From positions 186,001 through 250,000 of the forward strand of contig CAWGCL010000013.1 in assembly GCA_963820995.1 (NCBI GenBank): DNA of 64,000 nt. Reading direction: 5' to 3'. Position 1 is the first letter of the stretch, and the number at the start of each line of letters is the position of its first letter. The stretch is from JAGTVG01 sp963820995. Lineage in GTDB: Bacteria; Bacteroidota; Bacteroidia; Cytophagales; Cyclobacteriaceae. A program made the position numbers and the translations under genes. This document shows positions 47,751 to 57,456 of the stretch, piece by piece. Under the pieces are notes generated by a model. It was not told the origin of the DNA. It did not search any database and was given only the letters and a program-made list of their open reading frames with translations.

Positions 47751-50110
47751 TTATTCATATCGCAGGCTATTAATGGGATTTTTTCGGGCTGCTACTACAG
47801 AATGATAAAGTATTGTCAAAATCGAAATGGAGATCATAGATCCCACAATTAAAATCATGAAGAATGTATTGATCCCTGTTTTGACCGTGAAGAAACTTAA
47901 TACACCTTTCATTAGTAAGATAGCAATTGGCAAGGAAATTATACAAGCCAATAATACCAGCTTGATATATTGTTTTGTCAATAAAATTATTATAGTAGAT
48001 ACATTAGCACCAAATGCTTTTCTTATTCCTATTTCTTTTGTTTTTCTCTGAGTGGTATACATTGCGAGTCCAAATAATCCAAGACAGGATATGAAGATTC
48101 CAAATGCACATAGGTAAAACAGAATATTAAGTAAAGGCATGATTGATTTGAAAAATGGATATTCATAATCTTCCAGATATGAATATATAAATGGATAGTC
48201 TGGATTGTGTTTTCCAAAAATGTTCTGCAACCGAACCAATTGGTCCGACCTGAAATCTGGCACAACCTTAATAAATACAAATCTTCCAATATTCTCATAA
48301 GGCAATATCAATGCACGACCTCCAATATCGATTGGCATGAAATTATAATCTTCTATAACTCCAATAATTTTTTTATCCATATCCCATAACCGGAAATTTT
48401 GACCGATAGGATCATCTTCATATCCAAGAATATTATAATCTCTTCGTTTATAATGATTCCCTCTTGATTTTCTGCCGGGGTATCTTTTGAGTAGAATTTG
48501 CCATGTACAAGATTCAAATCCAGGATTTGATCCATGTCTTCACCAACATACATGATTCTGGCAATAATGTTATGCTCTTCATCCGCTTTTCCCCAATTGA
48601 TGTCTCCCGTTTCAACATTAGTCGGGATTGCAGATCCTGTTGAAACCTGCAAAACACTACTTTCCTTTAATAAATCCTGCTTAATTTCCTCGTATTTCTC
48701 CCATATCATTCCTCTTGTGGGGATATAAATGATATTTTCCCTTGTTATTCCAAAGTCTGCATTATGTAAATACATGAATTGCTTGTACAATAACAATGTG
48801 CTGATAATAAAAAACAGAGTCATGGCGAATTGAACGACCACTAAAATTTTTCTTAATCTATTGCCCTTATTTCCTGAAAAATGCATTTCTTTCATCACAA
48901 TGGCTGGTCGGATATTGGATAAAACAAAGGCGGGGTAGAGGCCTGATAATATGCCTGTAATTACCAGGATTATGACAATAAGAAGCCAAAGGATTGGGTC
49001 GGCTAAATTCAATTTGATATCTGCTTCAAAAGTACGGTTAAGTACGGGTAATATTAATTCTACCAGAAGTATTGACAAATGAATGGCTATGAGAGCAATA
49101 AGAAAACTTTCGACCAGGAATTGAACAATAAGTTGTTTTCTGCTGGCTCCCCCTGTCTTTCGAACTCCTATTTCTTTCGCTCTTTCAAAAGATTTAGCTG
49201 TGGATAAATTAATATAATTAATGCATGCAATAATCAGTATTCCAATGCCAATACTGAACAATATATATAGACCAAGATAATTCATGGATTCACCATATAA
49301 GAAGGCTTCTTTTATATGACTCAGATACCTGTATAATTCCAGTTGTTCATCATAGTCTTGTGCGTCGAGGAGTTCGTTTAATGATGAATTGATTTGTTCT
49401 TTGCTGTCTTCATCATCCAATAAGAAATATGTAAAAAAATTTGTTCCGCCAAATCCATCCAGCGGGTATCCCATTGTACCCATAATTTCAAAAGGGACGA
49501 TATATGTAAATTCTAAGCTTGAATTTTTGGGAAGGTCTTCAATAATACCAGTAACTTCGAGATCAAATTCTTCATTTAGTATAATGCTTTTTCCTAAAGG
49601 ATTCTCATCTTTAAATAGTTTGTTAGAAAGCGATTCAGTTAAAACAATAAAGTGTTTTCCCTGATAAGCATATTCAGGATTACCTCTGAGCATCGGGAAT
49701 GAAAATAGTTTTGATAAAGTTGAGTCGACTGCAGCACCCTGTTTTTCGACTAGTGAAATTGGTCGAACATCGGCAGTACTATCCTGGAAATAAGCCAGGA
49801 GAAGGTTTCTGGTATATCCAAGACGAACAAATTCCTTAATTTGCGGATAGTTTTCCTTTAGAAAAGGTCCGATTGAGGCACCACATCGATCGGTTTGATA
49901 TGTTCCGCTTTCAAGTACAACATCCTGCTGAAATATATAAAGATGATCGTAGTTCTTATGAAATGTATCTACCTTATATAAATCGTATACCATCAACAAC
50001 ATGATAAGCGAACACGTCATGCCAAGGGTCAGGCCAAGAATATTTATAATACTGAATCCCTTATTTCTAAGAATATTTCTGAAGGCAATTTTGAGGTTAT
50101 ATCTGAACAT
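47751..50110 (-). CDS. MacB/FtsX-type ABC permease, array member 1 (one frameshift)
   Basis: This is the first gene of the array. I prefer ATG 50110 (MFRYNLKIAFRNILRNKGF) over the ORF start at 50158 because paralogues start at this point. The main frame ends after EGIIINEEIII; the true continuation (ILGYEDDPIGQNFRLWDMD) is in the next frame, so the break is near 48440. The end is NPINSLRYE. A sigma54-like promoter (50142-50157) and a 17-bp dyad (50209-50225) lie upstream, so it likely leads a five-gene operon controlled by the NtrC-type regulator at 52255. Confidence 0.84.
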
Positions 50111-50141
50111 ATCTAAAAATTTCCTATATATTATAAAGCTA

Positions 50142-50157
50142 TTCAATTGATATGCCA
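50142..50157 (-). promoter_or_regulatory. Candidate sigma54 promoter of the permease array
   Basis: On the reverse strand TGGCATATCAATTGAA aligns with the sigma54 consensus TGGCACG-N4-TTGCA. The -24 GG and TGGCA are exact and TTG is present at correct spacing, but the -12 GC reads GA. It lies 32 nt from the permease start codon and about 50 nt downstream of the dyad at 50209, a sensible geometry for an enhancer-binding regulator. The -12 mismatch keeps confidence moderate. Confidence 0.4.
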
Positions 50158-50208
50158 AATAATAAGTAATTGATTATCAGCAATATACCTTGTTAATGTA
50201 GTAGGGTG

Positions 50209-50225
50209 TGTTGGAATTTCCAACA
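50209..50225. promoter_or_regulatory. 17-bp dyad, copy A, upstream of the permease array
   Basis: TGTTGGAATTTCCAACA is a perfect 8-1-8 inverted repeat about 100 nt upstream of the first permease start. A copy differing by one central base lies upstream of the sigma54-type response regulator at 52183. Recurrence of the same dyad at two divergent, linked regulated genes is good evidence for a binding site, most likely of the response regulator itself. Confidence 0.65.
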
Positions 50226-50331
50226 AATGTGTACGAATATATCAGAAATCACCAATCAATCCACATTGACAAAAAAAGTCTTTTGACATAATCATGATCA
50301 AGACTTGGATAGAATATATACAATTTCGATC

Positions 50332-51415
50332 TTACCTGAAGATAAATCCCCTCTTCAGCGGATCAGCAGGATCGAAACAAAAACTATGCTGCCCGGTAAT
50401 ATGTGCTGTACCGCTTACCTCTGGAATGACGGCATCATGTCGGCCAAAAGTTGTAATTTCTATAATTTTAACATCCATTTTAGTTCCCAGAATGCTTTCT
50501 ATTCTTATGGACTCTCCAATTTTTAAATCATTTCTAAGAAATAATTGCGCTGCCCGTGCACTTACCCCAGATCCGGTTGCTGACCTGTCAACTTCTCCAT
50601 TAGCAAAAATGCAGACATTTCGGCTATGGTTTTTAGAATCATCTACTGACGGACCAACAAATATGGTTCCATATAAAAAGCTTAAATCCTCCTCAAACGG
50701 ATGTTTAATCTCGAACTGACTTGCTATTGTATGCTTGATTTTGCGTCCAATATCAATTAATTGATCATATTCTGATGGAGTTAGGTTAAAATTGAACTGC
50801 CCAGCATCGCAGATAGCATAAAATGCCCCCCCAAACGAAATGTCAAAATTTACATTCCCGATTCCATCAACCTCAACTGTTTCGTCTTTATATAAAACAA
50901 ATGATGGGACATTAGTAAAAAAAACACTTTCGACAATTCCATTCTTCATTCGGGCCCGAGCCTTTATTTGTCCTGGTGGCGCATCAATAATTAGTTCAGG
51001 ATTTTGATCCTCTTTCTGAATCAGTCCTGGTATCCAAAACCAATTTAACAAGTGCTATTATGGCATGACCACACATAGTACTATAGCCTTCATTGTGGAT
51101 AAAGAAAGTACCGAAATCCGCATTTTCGGTTACAGGTTCTGTAATTATTGCCCCATACATATCAGCATGCCCTCTTGGTTCAAACATTGTTCCGGTTCTG
51201 ATGTAATCGAAATTATCTCTGAAGTATCTTCTCTTCTCAAGAATAGTTTTCCCTTTAATTTCTGGCAATCCATGTGTTAAAACCCTTAAAGGTTCTCCTC
51301 CTGTGTGAAGATCAACAGATCTTATAACAGCCCAGTCCTCAGGGAAATCCCATGAGAGAATTTTCGAATAAATATCCTGGATTCATTTTTTAAATAATAG
51401 TTCTTTAAAATTCAT
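50332..51415 (-). CDS. Proline-racemase-fold protein, probable trans-3-hydroxy-L-proline dehydratase (frame disrupted)
   Basis: It belongs to the proline racemase/hydroxyproline epimerase superfamily. The first catalytic position is Cys (YSTMCGHAIIAL). The second, Cys in racemases and epimerases, is Thr (DRSATGSGVSARAA), as in trans-3-hydroxy-L-proline dehydratases. The N-terminal motif VDLHTGGEPLR is present. Lesions: near 51030 GATACCAGG has one C more than the GATACAGG needed to join the halves, and upstream of the WDFPEDWAV segment the frame from ATG 51415 meets a TGA near 51385. It lies 31 nt after the ornithine-cyclodeaminase-like remnant. It would convert trans-3-hydroxyproline to pyrroline-2-carboxylate. 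Confidence 0.75.
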
Positions 51416-51445
51416 ACAATACTTAAAGAAGATCATAAAAACGCT

Positions 51446-51953
51446 TTATAACGAAATATTCATGCCAATGTTTTTCTCTATTGCGGATTGATAGATTGTA
51501 TGAGATACCGTTAAGTCAAACAGGGCCATGCCAACTGATTTAAAAATCCTGGTTTCATTATTTGGCTTATGTTTTCCAAGTATAATTTTGTTCATCAAAA
51601 TAATATCCTCATTCTTTAACAACTTATTTTCAGAAGCCAGGATACATCACCGTACCTCCATTAATCAAAGACAACAAATGCCCGTCGTTCTGTTTTACAA
51701 GTTGAACCGATCCATTGATTATCGGTAGATTTCTTACAGAATTTCCTTGATTGATTGTTACTAGCTTGGTACAAAACATCCCTTCTGCAGCTGAGGGCAT
51801 AACCAACTGAATATCATCCTGAATACTCAGATGCAGACGATCTGGCATCACGTATTTATTTTTGCTTTGAAGGAGGTATGCCTTTTCAATTGCCATTATG
51901 ATATCAGGAGGATGACAGGCCTTGTAGATATCATTTGAATTCAGAATCAGCAT
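51446..51953 (-). pseudogene. Ornithine cyclodeaminase/mu-crystallin family remnant with central deletion
   Basis: The N-terminal 107 residues (MLILNSNDIYKACHPPDIIM, YVMPDRLHLS, MFCTKLVTINQGN, LLSLINGGTVM) are followed, after a frame change near 51640, by about 60 residues of the family's C-terminus (IFKSVGMALFDLTVSHTIYQ, to NIGMNISL at 51446). The central NAD(P)-binding Rossmann domain, roughly 130-150 residues, is missing, so the 508-bp locus is about half of normal size and cannot be an active reductase. Homologues reduce pyrroline-2-carboxylate to L-proline, the step after the adjacent dehydratase. An assembly collapse could mimic the deletion. Confidence 0.72.
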
Positions 51954-52182
51954 AATAATGAGAAATCTATAATTTATGGACCTAAATTTAAGGTTTTTAA
52001 AATAAAGGCAATAATGAACGAGGCAAATAGATTTATTCGTCAACCTAACCAAGATTATATTTCTTTTTTAATTCTATCAGCAAAAAGTAAGTTAATGATG
52101 ATAACATATATTTTATCGCAAGTAAAATTCAATATTCTTGTTTATTTAATTTCTGAACGATTTGAAGAAGTATGTATAATAC

Positions 52183-52199
52183 TGTTGGATTTTCCAACA
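52183..52199. promoter_or_regulatory. 17-bp dyad, copy B, upstream of the response regulator
   Basis: TGTTGGATTTTCCAACA has perfect 7-bp arms (TGTTGGA/TCCAACA) around TTT. It differs from copy A at 50209 in one central base. It is 55 nt upstream of the regulator start codon and overlaps the -33 part of a candidate promoter, which would suit autorepression. Confidence 0.65.
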
Positions 52200-52213
52200 T
52201 TTTCTTACATTTA
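52185..52213 (+). promoter_or_regulatory. Candidate promoter of the response-regulator operon
   Basis: TTG (52185-52187), 18 nt, then TACATTTA (52206-52213), one mismatch from the Bacteroidetes -33 TTG / -7 TAnnTTTG pattern. The -33 lies inside dyad B. Motif match only. Confidence 0.3.
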
Positions 52214-52254
52214 TACCAGCCAATTCAAAGCATTTCATAATAACCCGATTTCAA

Positions 52255-53636
52255 ATGGCAAAAGATAAAATTGGAAGGATTTTAATTATAGATGATAACA
52301 CTGAATTTCTTGTTGCTTTAAAAATCCTTTTATCTCCTCATTTTGAAAATGTAACTACTGAAGCCATTCCCGATAGAGTTCTTACACATTTGAAGAATGA
52401 CAAATTTGATGTCATTTTATTGGATATGAATTTCAGAGCTGGCATACAGTCTGGGAATGAAGGATTTTACTGGATGAATAAGATTCGAGAAATCGATGAG
52501 GAAGTAAGTATTATTTTTATAACAGCCTATGGTGATGTTGATCTGGCCATCAGATCTTTAAAAGAAGGGATTACGGATTTTATACAGAAATCATGGGATG
52601 AGCATAAAATATTATCGACGGTACTTTCAGCATACAAGATAAATAGATCTAATAAAGAGATCAATCGATTAAAAAATCAGCAACAACACCTAAAAGCTTC
52701 CTTGTCGAAAGATAGTCATGTTTTGGTAAAAGGCGAATCAAAACAAATGAATGAAATTTATGACCCTTGTTGAAAAGGTCGCACAGACTGATGCAAATAT
52801 CCTGATAACTGGTGAAAGCGGCACCGGAAAAGAGGTAATTGCCCATGAAATACATCAAAAATCGCAGAGAAAAAATGAGTTGCTAGTATCAGTTGACCTG
52901 GGATCGATTCATGAAAACCTTTTCGAAAGTGAACTTTTTGGACATGCGAAAGGAGCTTTTACCGATGCAGTCACCCATAGGGCAGGTCGTATAGAACTGG
53001 CAAGTGGGAGTACCCTTTTCCTTGATGAAATAGGAAATTTATCTCATCCATTACAGATGAAGTTATTGACCGTTATACAAAACAAATCAGTTACACGATT
53101 AGGTGAAAATAATCCAAGACCTGTAGACTTCAGATTAATCTCAGCCACTAACAAATCCCTTGATCAAATGGTGTCGGAAAACGGTTTTCGTGAAGATCTG
53201 TTATACCGTCTAAAAACAGTAGAAATTCATTTGCCACCGCTTAGAGAGAGAAAAGAAGACATACCTAATCTTGGCCAGGTTTTATTTGGAGAGGTACTCT
53301 AATAAATACAATAAGAATATTACCAGGATAATGGATTCGGCGCTAAATAAATTAATCAAATATGATTGGCCTGGTAATGTAAGGGAATTACAGCATTTAA
53401 TTGAAAAAGCTGTGATCTTGTCTGATGGAAGTCAATTGAAGATATCTGATGCTATGCTAAACTCAGGTGTTAAGATTAAACTTGACAGATCTAAATCATT
53501 CAATTTAGAAGAGAATGAAAAAGAAGTTATTGAAAATGCACTGAAAACATTTAATTATAACATGAGCAAGACAGCAAAGGAGTTGGGAATCAACAGATCA
53601 ACATTATATGAAAAATTAAAAAAATATGAACTCTAG
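52255..53636 (+). CDS. NtrC-family sigma54-dependent response regulator (two frameshifts)
   Basis: Domains in order are: receiver (residues 8-125; acidic pair IIDDN, phospho-Asp 57 in DVILLDMNF, ITAYGD, IQKSW), AAA+ sigma54-interaction domain (Walker A TGESGTGKE; loop 1 GAFTDA in place of GAFTGA; Walker B LFLDEIGNL; KYDWPGNVRELQH) and a Fis-type helix-turn-helix (KTAKELGINRSTLYEKLKKY). Two single-base insertions break it: ATTTATG near 52762 (one T extra) and CTTGGCC near 53275 (one G extra). The histidine kinase overlaps its end by 11 nt. It activates sigma54 promoters; likely targets are the permease array and itself. Confidence 0.87.
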
Positions 53637-54969
53637 CCGCTTTAACTTCAATATTATATTCTATTCTCTTACCATTGCTTTTACTTCATATGCATTTATG
53701 TGGGCGATTGGCCAGCAGAATAAAATTGTAACCTCCATAAGTTTAGGTGTTTTATGGATAATTGAAGTTCTTTTACTAATAAGATATATAAATGCAACTA
53801 ACAAAAATTTATTACTATTCCTTCAATCTTTTCAGTTTAAGGATAGTTCGTTAACATTCTATAAGAATAGAAAACTACCATTCAAGCCGATTTATGATGA
53901 GTTTAACAGGATCATTGATCTGTTTAACCAATTAAAAATTGAGAAAGAAACTGAACATCAATATTTCGATCATGTTATTAAACATGTGGATACTGGACTT
54001 CTGGCCTGGGATTCCGGTCACCATGTGAGGCTATTCAATCTGGCGGCAAAACAGCTTTTGAATGTCCCTCATATTGGGAATTTATCTGGATTAAAATCAA
54101 TTCTCAATGATATGCCGGAAAAACTGGATAAAATGAAACCAGGTAGACAAGAACTTCTTAAGATCCTACAGGGGGAAGAGTTGGTAAGTTTGTATGTGAG
54201 CGTGTCAGAATTTTCAATTTCAGGTGAAAAAATAAAACTGGCTTCTTTTCAGAATATCCATACTGAACTGGAAGAAAGTGAATCAGAAGCATGGCAAAAA
54301 TTGATTAAAGTTTTAACTCATGAGATTGTAAATTCCGTCAGCCCAATGAAATTGGTTTCTTCATCTTTGCTTAAAACTATAAGAAAATCTGAGGGAAAGG
54401 ATCAGATAGTACTTTCATCTGAGGAAGTTGATAATATGCAATCAGGTTTAAACGCTATACATAATAGAAGTCTTGGGCTTTCAAAGTTTGTAGATGATTA
54501 TAAAACCATTACTGATATTCCTAAACCGGAATTTAAGGAGGTGAGGGTTTCTGATCTTTTTAATGAGATTCTGGATCTATTGAAAAATAGTTTTTTACAT
54601 CAAAGCATAAAATTGAATGTCAGAATTGAGCCAGGCAATTTAAAAATACTCATGGACAAAAAAATGATTTCCCAGGTTCTCATCAATTTATTGAAGAATG
54701 CGGCTTATGCTTTTTCCGATCATCCTAATCCTAAGATCAAACTGACATCCGAGCAGGCCAATGACAGGACTTTGATAATAATCGAAGATAATGGTTGTGG
54801 TATTCCATTTAATATGCTTGATTATATTTTTATGCCGTTTTTCACTACCCGGAAGGATGGATCTGGTATTGGCCTCACTTTATCTAGACAGATTATGAAA
54901 GCGCATAATGGATATATCAATTTGGTAAGTCATGAGGGGGAAGGAACTAAGGTTACACTAATATTTTAA
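53626..54969 (+). CDS. Sensor histidine kinase (NtrB/NtrY-like)
   Basis: This 447-residue kinase has two membrane helices (about residues 9-30 and 35-55), a PAS-like region (110-215; DTGLLAWDSGHHVRLFNLAA), an H-box LTHEIVNSVSPM with His 232, and a HATPase_c domain with N box LINLLKNAAYAF, G1 IEDNGCGIP and G2 KDGSGIGLTLSRQI. The short periplasmic part makes membrane or cytosolic sensing likely. It overlaps the response regulator gene by 11 nt, a strong sign of a cognate pair. The next gene starts 25 nt later. Confidence 0.9.
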   Translation: MNSSRFNFNIIFYSLTIAFTSYAFMWAIGQQNKIVTSISLGVLWIIEVLLLIRYINATNKNLLLFLQSFQFKDSSLTFYKNRKLPFKPIYDEFNRIIDLFNQLKIEKETEHQYFDHVIKHVDTGLLAWDSGHHVRLFNLAAKQLLNVPHIGNLSGLKSILNDMPEKLDKMKPGRQELLKILQGEELVSLYVSVSEFSISGEKIKLASFQNIHTELEESESEAWQKLIKVLTHEIVNSVSPMKLVSSSLLKTIRKSEGKDQIVLSSEEVDNMQSGLNAIHNRSLGLSKFVDDYKTITDIPKPEFKEVRVSDLFNEILDLLKNSFLHQSIKLNVRIEPGNLKILMDKKMISQVLINLLKNAAYAFSDHPNPKIKLTSEQANDRTLIIIEDNGCGIPFNMLDYIFMPFFTTRKDGSGIGLTLSRQIMKAHNGYINLVSHEGEGTKVTLIF

Positions 54970-54993
54970 CTCAACTAATGAGCAGGTCATATT

Positions 54994-56395
54994 ATGTACT
55001 TATTAGTATCTTTTATATTTTGTTTTTCCTGCAAGCAGGAAAAAAGTACAAAAGATTTGCCAAATATCGTATTTATCCTGGCGGATGATCTTGGATTCGG
55101 GGATCTGGCGTGTTATGGTAATGAGGTTCACAAAACTCCTAATCTTGATCGCTTAGCGTCAGCGGGTATACAGTTTACTGATTTTTATGCTGCAGCTAGT
55201 GTATGTACCCCAACCAGAGCAGCTTTTTTAACAGGAAGCTATCCTAGAAGGGTAAGCCTACACGGGATTCGAAAAACCACTGCGTGCTGATACCGGGGCT
55301 AATAAAGGACTAAATCCTGATGAGATTACCATTGCTGAGATTCTTAAATCAAAAGGGTATGCTACCGGGTGTTTTGGAAAATGGCATCTAGGGGATCAAC
55401 AGGTTTTTCTACCAAATAATCATGGATTTGACACTTATTTTGGTGTTCCCTACAGTAATGATATGAACTCAAAGGAGAGAGGAGATCCTCCATTGCCAAT
55501 TGTTCATAACAATCGTGTCATTTTAGCGCCGGTAGATCAAAAGTACCTTACTAAAATGTGCACTGACAAAGCTATTGAATTTATTAAGGATCATTCTGAA
55601 ACTCCTTTTTTTACATATATTCCATATAATATGCCACATAATCCAATTTATGCATCTCCTGATTTTGAAGGGAGGTCCTCAAATGGAATATATGGAGATG
55701 CAGTTGAAGAAATAGATTTCTCCATTGGCAGAATAGTCTCATTGCTCGATTCCTTAAATATATATGAAAATACCCTATTCGTATTTACCTCTGATAATGG
55801 AGCTGCTAGGCAATTTGGAGGAAGCAATAAGCCACTGTCTGGCTGGAAAGGCAGCAACTTTGAAGGTGGTTTCAGAGTGCCTTGTATAATTAAATGGGAT
55901 AAATTATTTAACAGGGGAAGTAATAATAACACCTTTATAACCATCATGGATTTTTTACCTACATTTGCTGAAATTGTTGATTATGATCTGGATACAAGTC
56001 GGAAAATTGATGGAAAAAGCATGTATAAGCTTTTAACTGAAGGTGAAGATCCGGATTTAAGTGATAGAGCATTTTATTATTACTATCGCGATCAATTACA
56101 GGCTGTAAGAAAAGGTAATTGGAAATTGTTCTTACCTCTCGATGTAAAGCAAACCAGGTGGAATGAGATTTTAAACGAAGGTCCAGGTCAGATGGCGAAA
56201 TTGGTTAATTTAGAATCAGATCTACAGGAACAGCATGACTTAATTTTGGAATATCCCGGAAAATTACTGGAGTTGACCGAACTTGCTGATATGATCAGAT
56301 TGGATCTTGGAGATAATGACTTGCAGGGTCAGAATCAACGGTCAGCTGGCTGGGTGGATAATCCGCAATATTTGATTATGAATGAAAATTTATGA
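54994..56395 (+). CDS. Sulfatase (arylsulfatase-type lipoprotein), one frameshift
   Basis: A lipoprotein signal (LLVSFIFCFSCKQ) is followed by the alkaline-phosphatase-fold sulfatase core: metal aspartates in FILADDLGFGDLACYG and the formylglycine-generating motif SVCTPTRAAFLTG (Cys 71). The open frame stops at 55290, while the continuation FEKPLRADTGANKGLNPDE is in the next frame, so the break is near 55265 in CACGGGATTC. The rest is intact (ATGCFGKWHLGDQ, FTSDNGAARQFGGSNKPL). It needs a formylglycine-generating or anaerobic maturation enzyme. Likely action is desulfation of a sulfated (for example marine) polysaccharide at the surface. Confidence 0.85.
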
Positions 56396-57261
56396 AAGGA
56401 AAAGTTTGTGTAATAACAGGAGCAAATGCAGGAATTGGATATGAAACAGCTCTTGCATTAGCTAAAATGGAAACCGACCTGGTGATTATTTCTAAAGATG
56501 AATCCAGGGTTAAAGTTACCATTGATAAAATTATTTCTGAATCAAACCATAAGAATATTGAGGGAATTGTTATAGACTTAAGTTCTCAAAAAGAAATCAA
56601 AAAAGGGGCTAAGGAAATATTATCCAAATATAATAGAATTGACGTATTGATTAACAATGCTGGTACCTGGTATTCAAACCTGACCTATACAGATGAAAAC
56701 ATTGAAATGCAATTTGCGGTTAATCACCTTGCATATTTTTATTTAACTCATTTGCTCTTACCATCAATCGCTAATTCCGATGATCCCAGAATTATAAATG
56801 TTGGATCTGACTCGCATTTTAACGGTAAAATTCATTTTAATGATATTAACCTGACCAGAAAATACCATGGTCTACGAGCTTATTCCCAGTCCAAATTAGC
56901 TAATATACTTTTTACCTACGAATTCAACAGACGCAATCCTTTAGATAAAATATGTATTAACTGTCTACAGCCAGGGCTGGTCAAAACGAATATAGGTTTA
57001 AAGCACACTGTAGCTATACATAGCCTTGCCTGGAAATTACGCCGTTTACGTGGCATTACCCCGGCGGAAGGGGCTGAAACATCGATTTATCTTGCATCAT
57101 CGGATGAAGTCAAAGGTGTTTCTGGAAAATATTGGGATAAAAGTAAATTCAAAAAATCTTCTAAAAGATCATATTTAAAGGAAGATGCTCAGAGGTTGTG
57201 GTTATTGAGTGAAAAATTATGTGATATAGACGATTATTTTTCTGGGATTAGTGAAGATTAG
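56392..57261 (+). CDS. Short-chain dehydrogenase/reductase (retinol dehydrogenase-like)
   Basis: This 289-residue SDR has the cofactor motif TGANAGIGYETA (residues about 8-19), the structural NNAG and the catalytic Ser (NVGSDSH) with Tyr/Lys in YSQSKLAN. Cofactor and substrate are unknown. Its ATG overlaps the sulfatase stop (ATGA, 4 nt), so the two are translationally coupled and probably share the operon with the two-component genes. The 195-bp gap downstream to the TonB receptor shows no clear motif. Confidence 0.88.
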   Translation: MKGKVCVITGANAGIGYETALALAKMETDLVIISKDESRVKVTIDKIISESNHKNIEGIVIDLSSQKEIKKGAKEILSKYNRIDVLINNAGTWYSNLTYTDENIEMQFAVNHLAYFYLTHLLLPSIANSDDPRIINVGSDSHFNGKIHFNDINLTRKYHGLRAYSQSKLANILFTYEFNRRNPLDKICINCLQPGLVKTNIGLKHTVAIHSLAWKLRRLRGITPAEGAETSIYLASSDEVKGVSGKYWDKSKFKKSSKRSYLKEDAQRLWLLSEKLCDIDDYFSGISED

Positions 57262-57456
57262 TGTGATTTCTGTTCTTTTTTCTTGCCATAATGAAATAAT
57301 AATATAAAACATGAAACCTTTATCGAGGAATTCCATTAATATAAAAAGTGTCTATTGTAAATTTTTTTTTATATATACTTGAAAGAACAGTTAAACAAAA
57401 GTGAAACAAGTTAGTTTTCTGTTTAGATTTTTAATTCATGAAATACAATCAAAGTC

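Larger units (their letters stand above)
51954..52254. other. Divergent intergenic region with regulatory dyad
   Basis: This 301-bp region lies between the reverse cyclodeaminase-like gene and the forward response regulator. It contains the dyad at 52183 and a candidate promoter overlapping it. The rest is A+T-rich with no ORF I would support. Confidence 0.5.

Noticed and set aside
50294..50719. 141-residue forward ORF over the racemase-fold gene
   Set aside because: It is antisense to the conserved racemase-fold sequence and has no motif of its own; a shadow.
52751..53302. Stand-alone AAA+ regulator without a receiver domain
   Set aside because: Receiver, AAA+ and Fis parts are contiguous and join after removal of two single bases; one gene is simpler.
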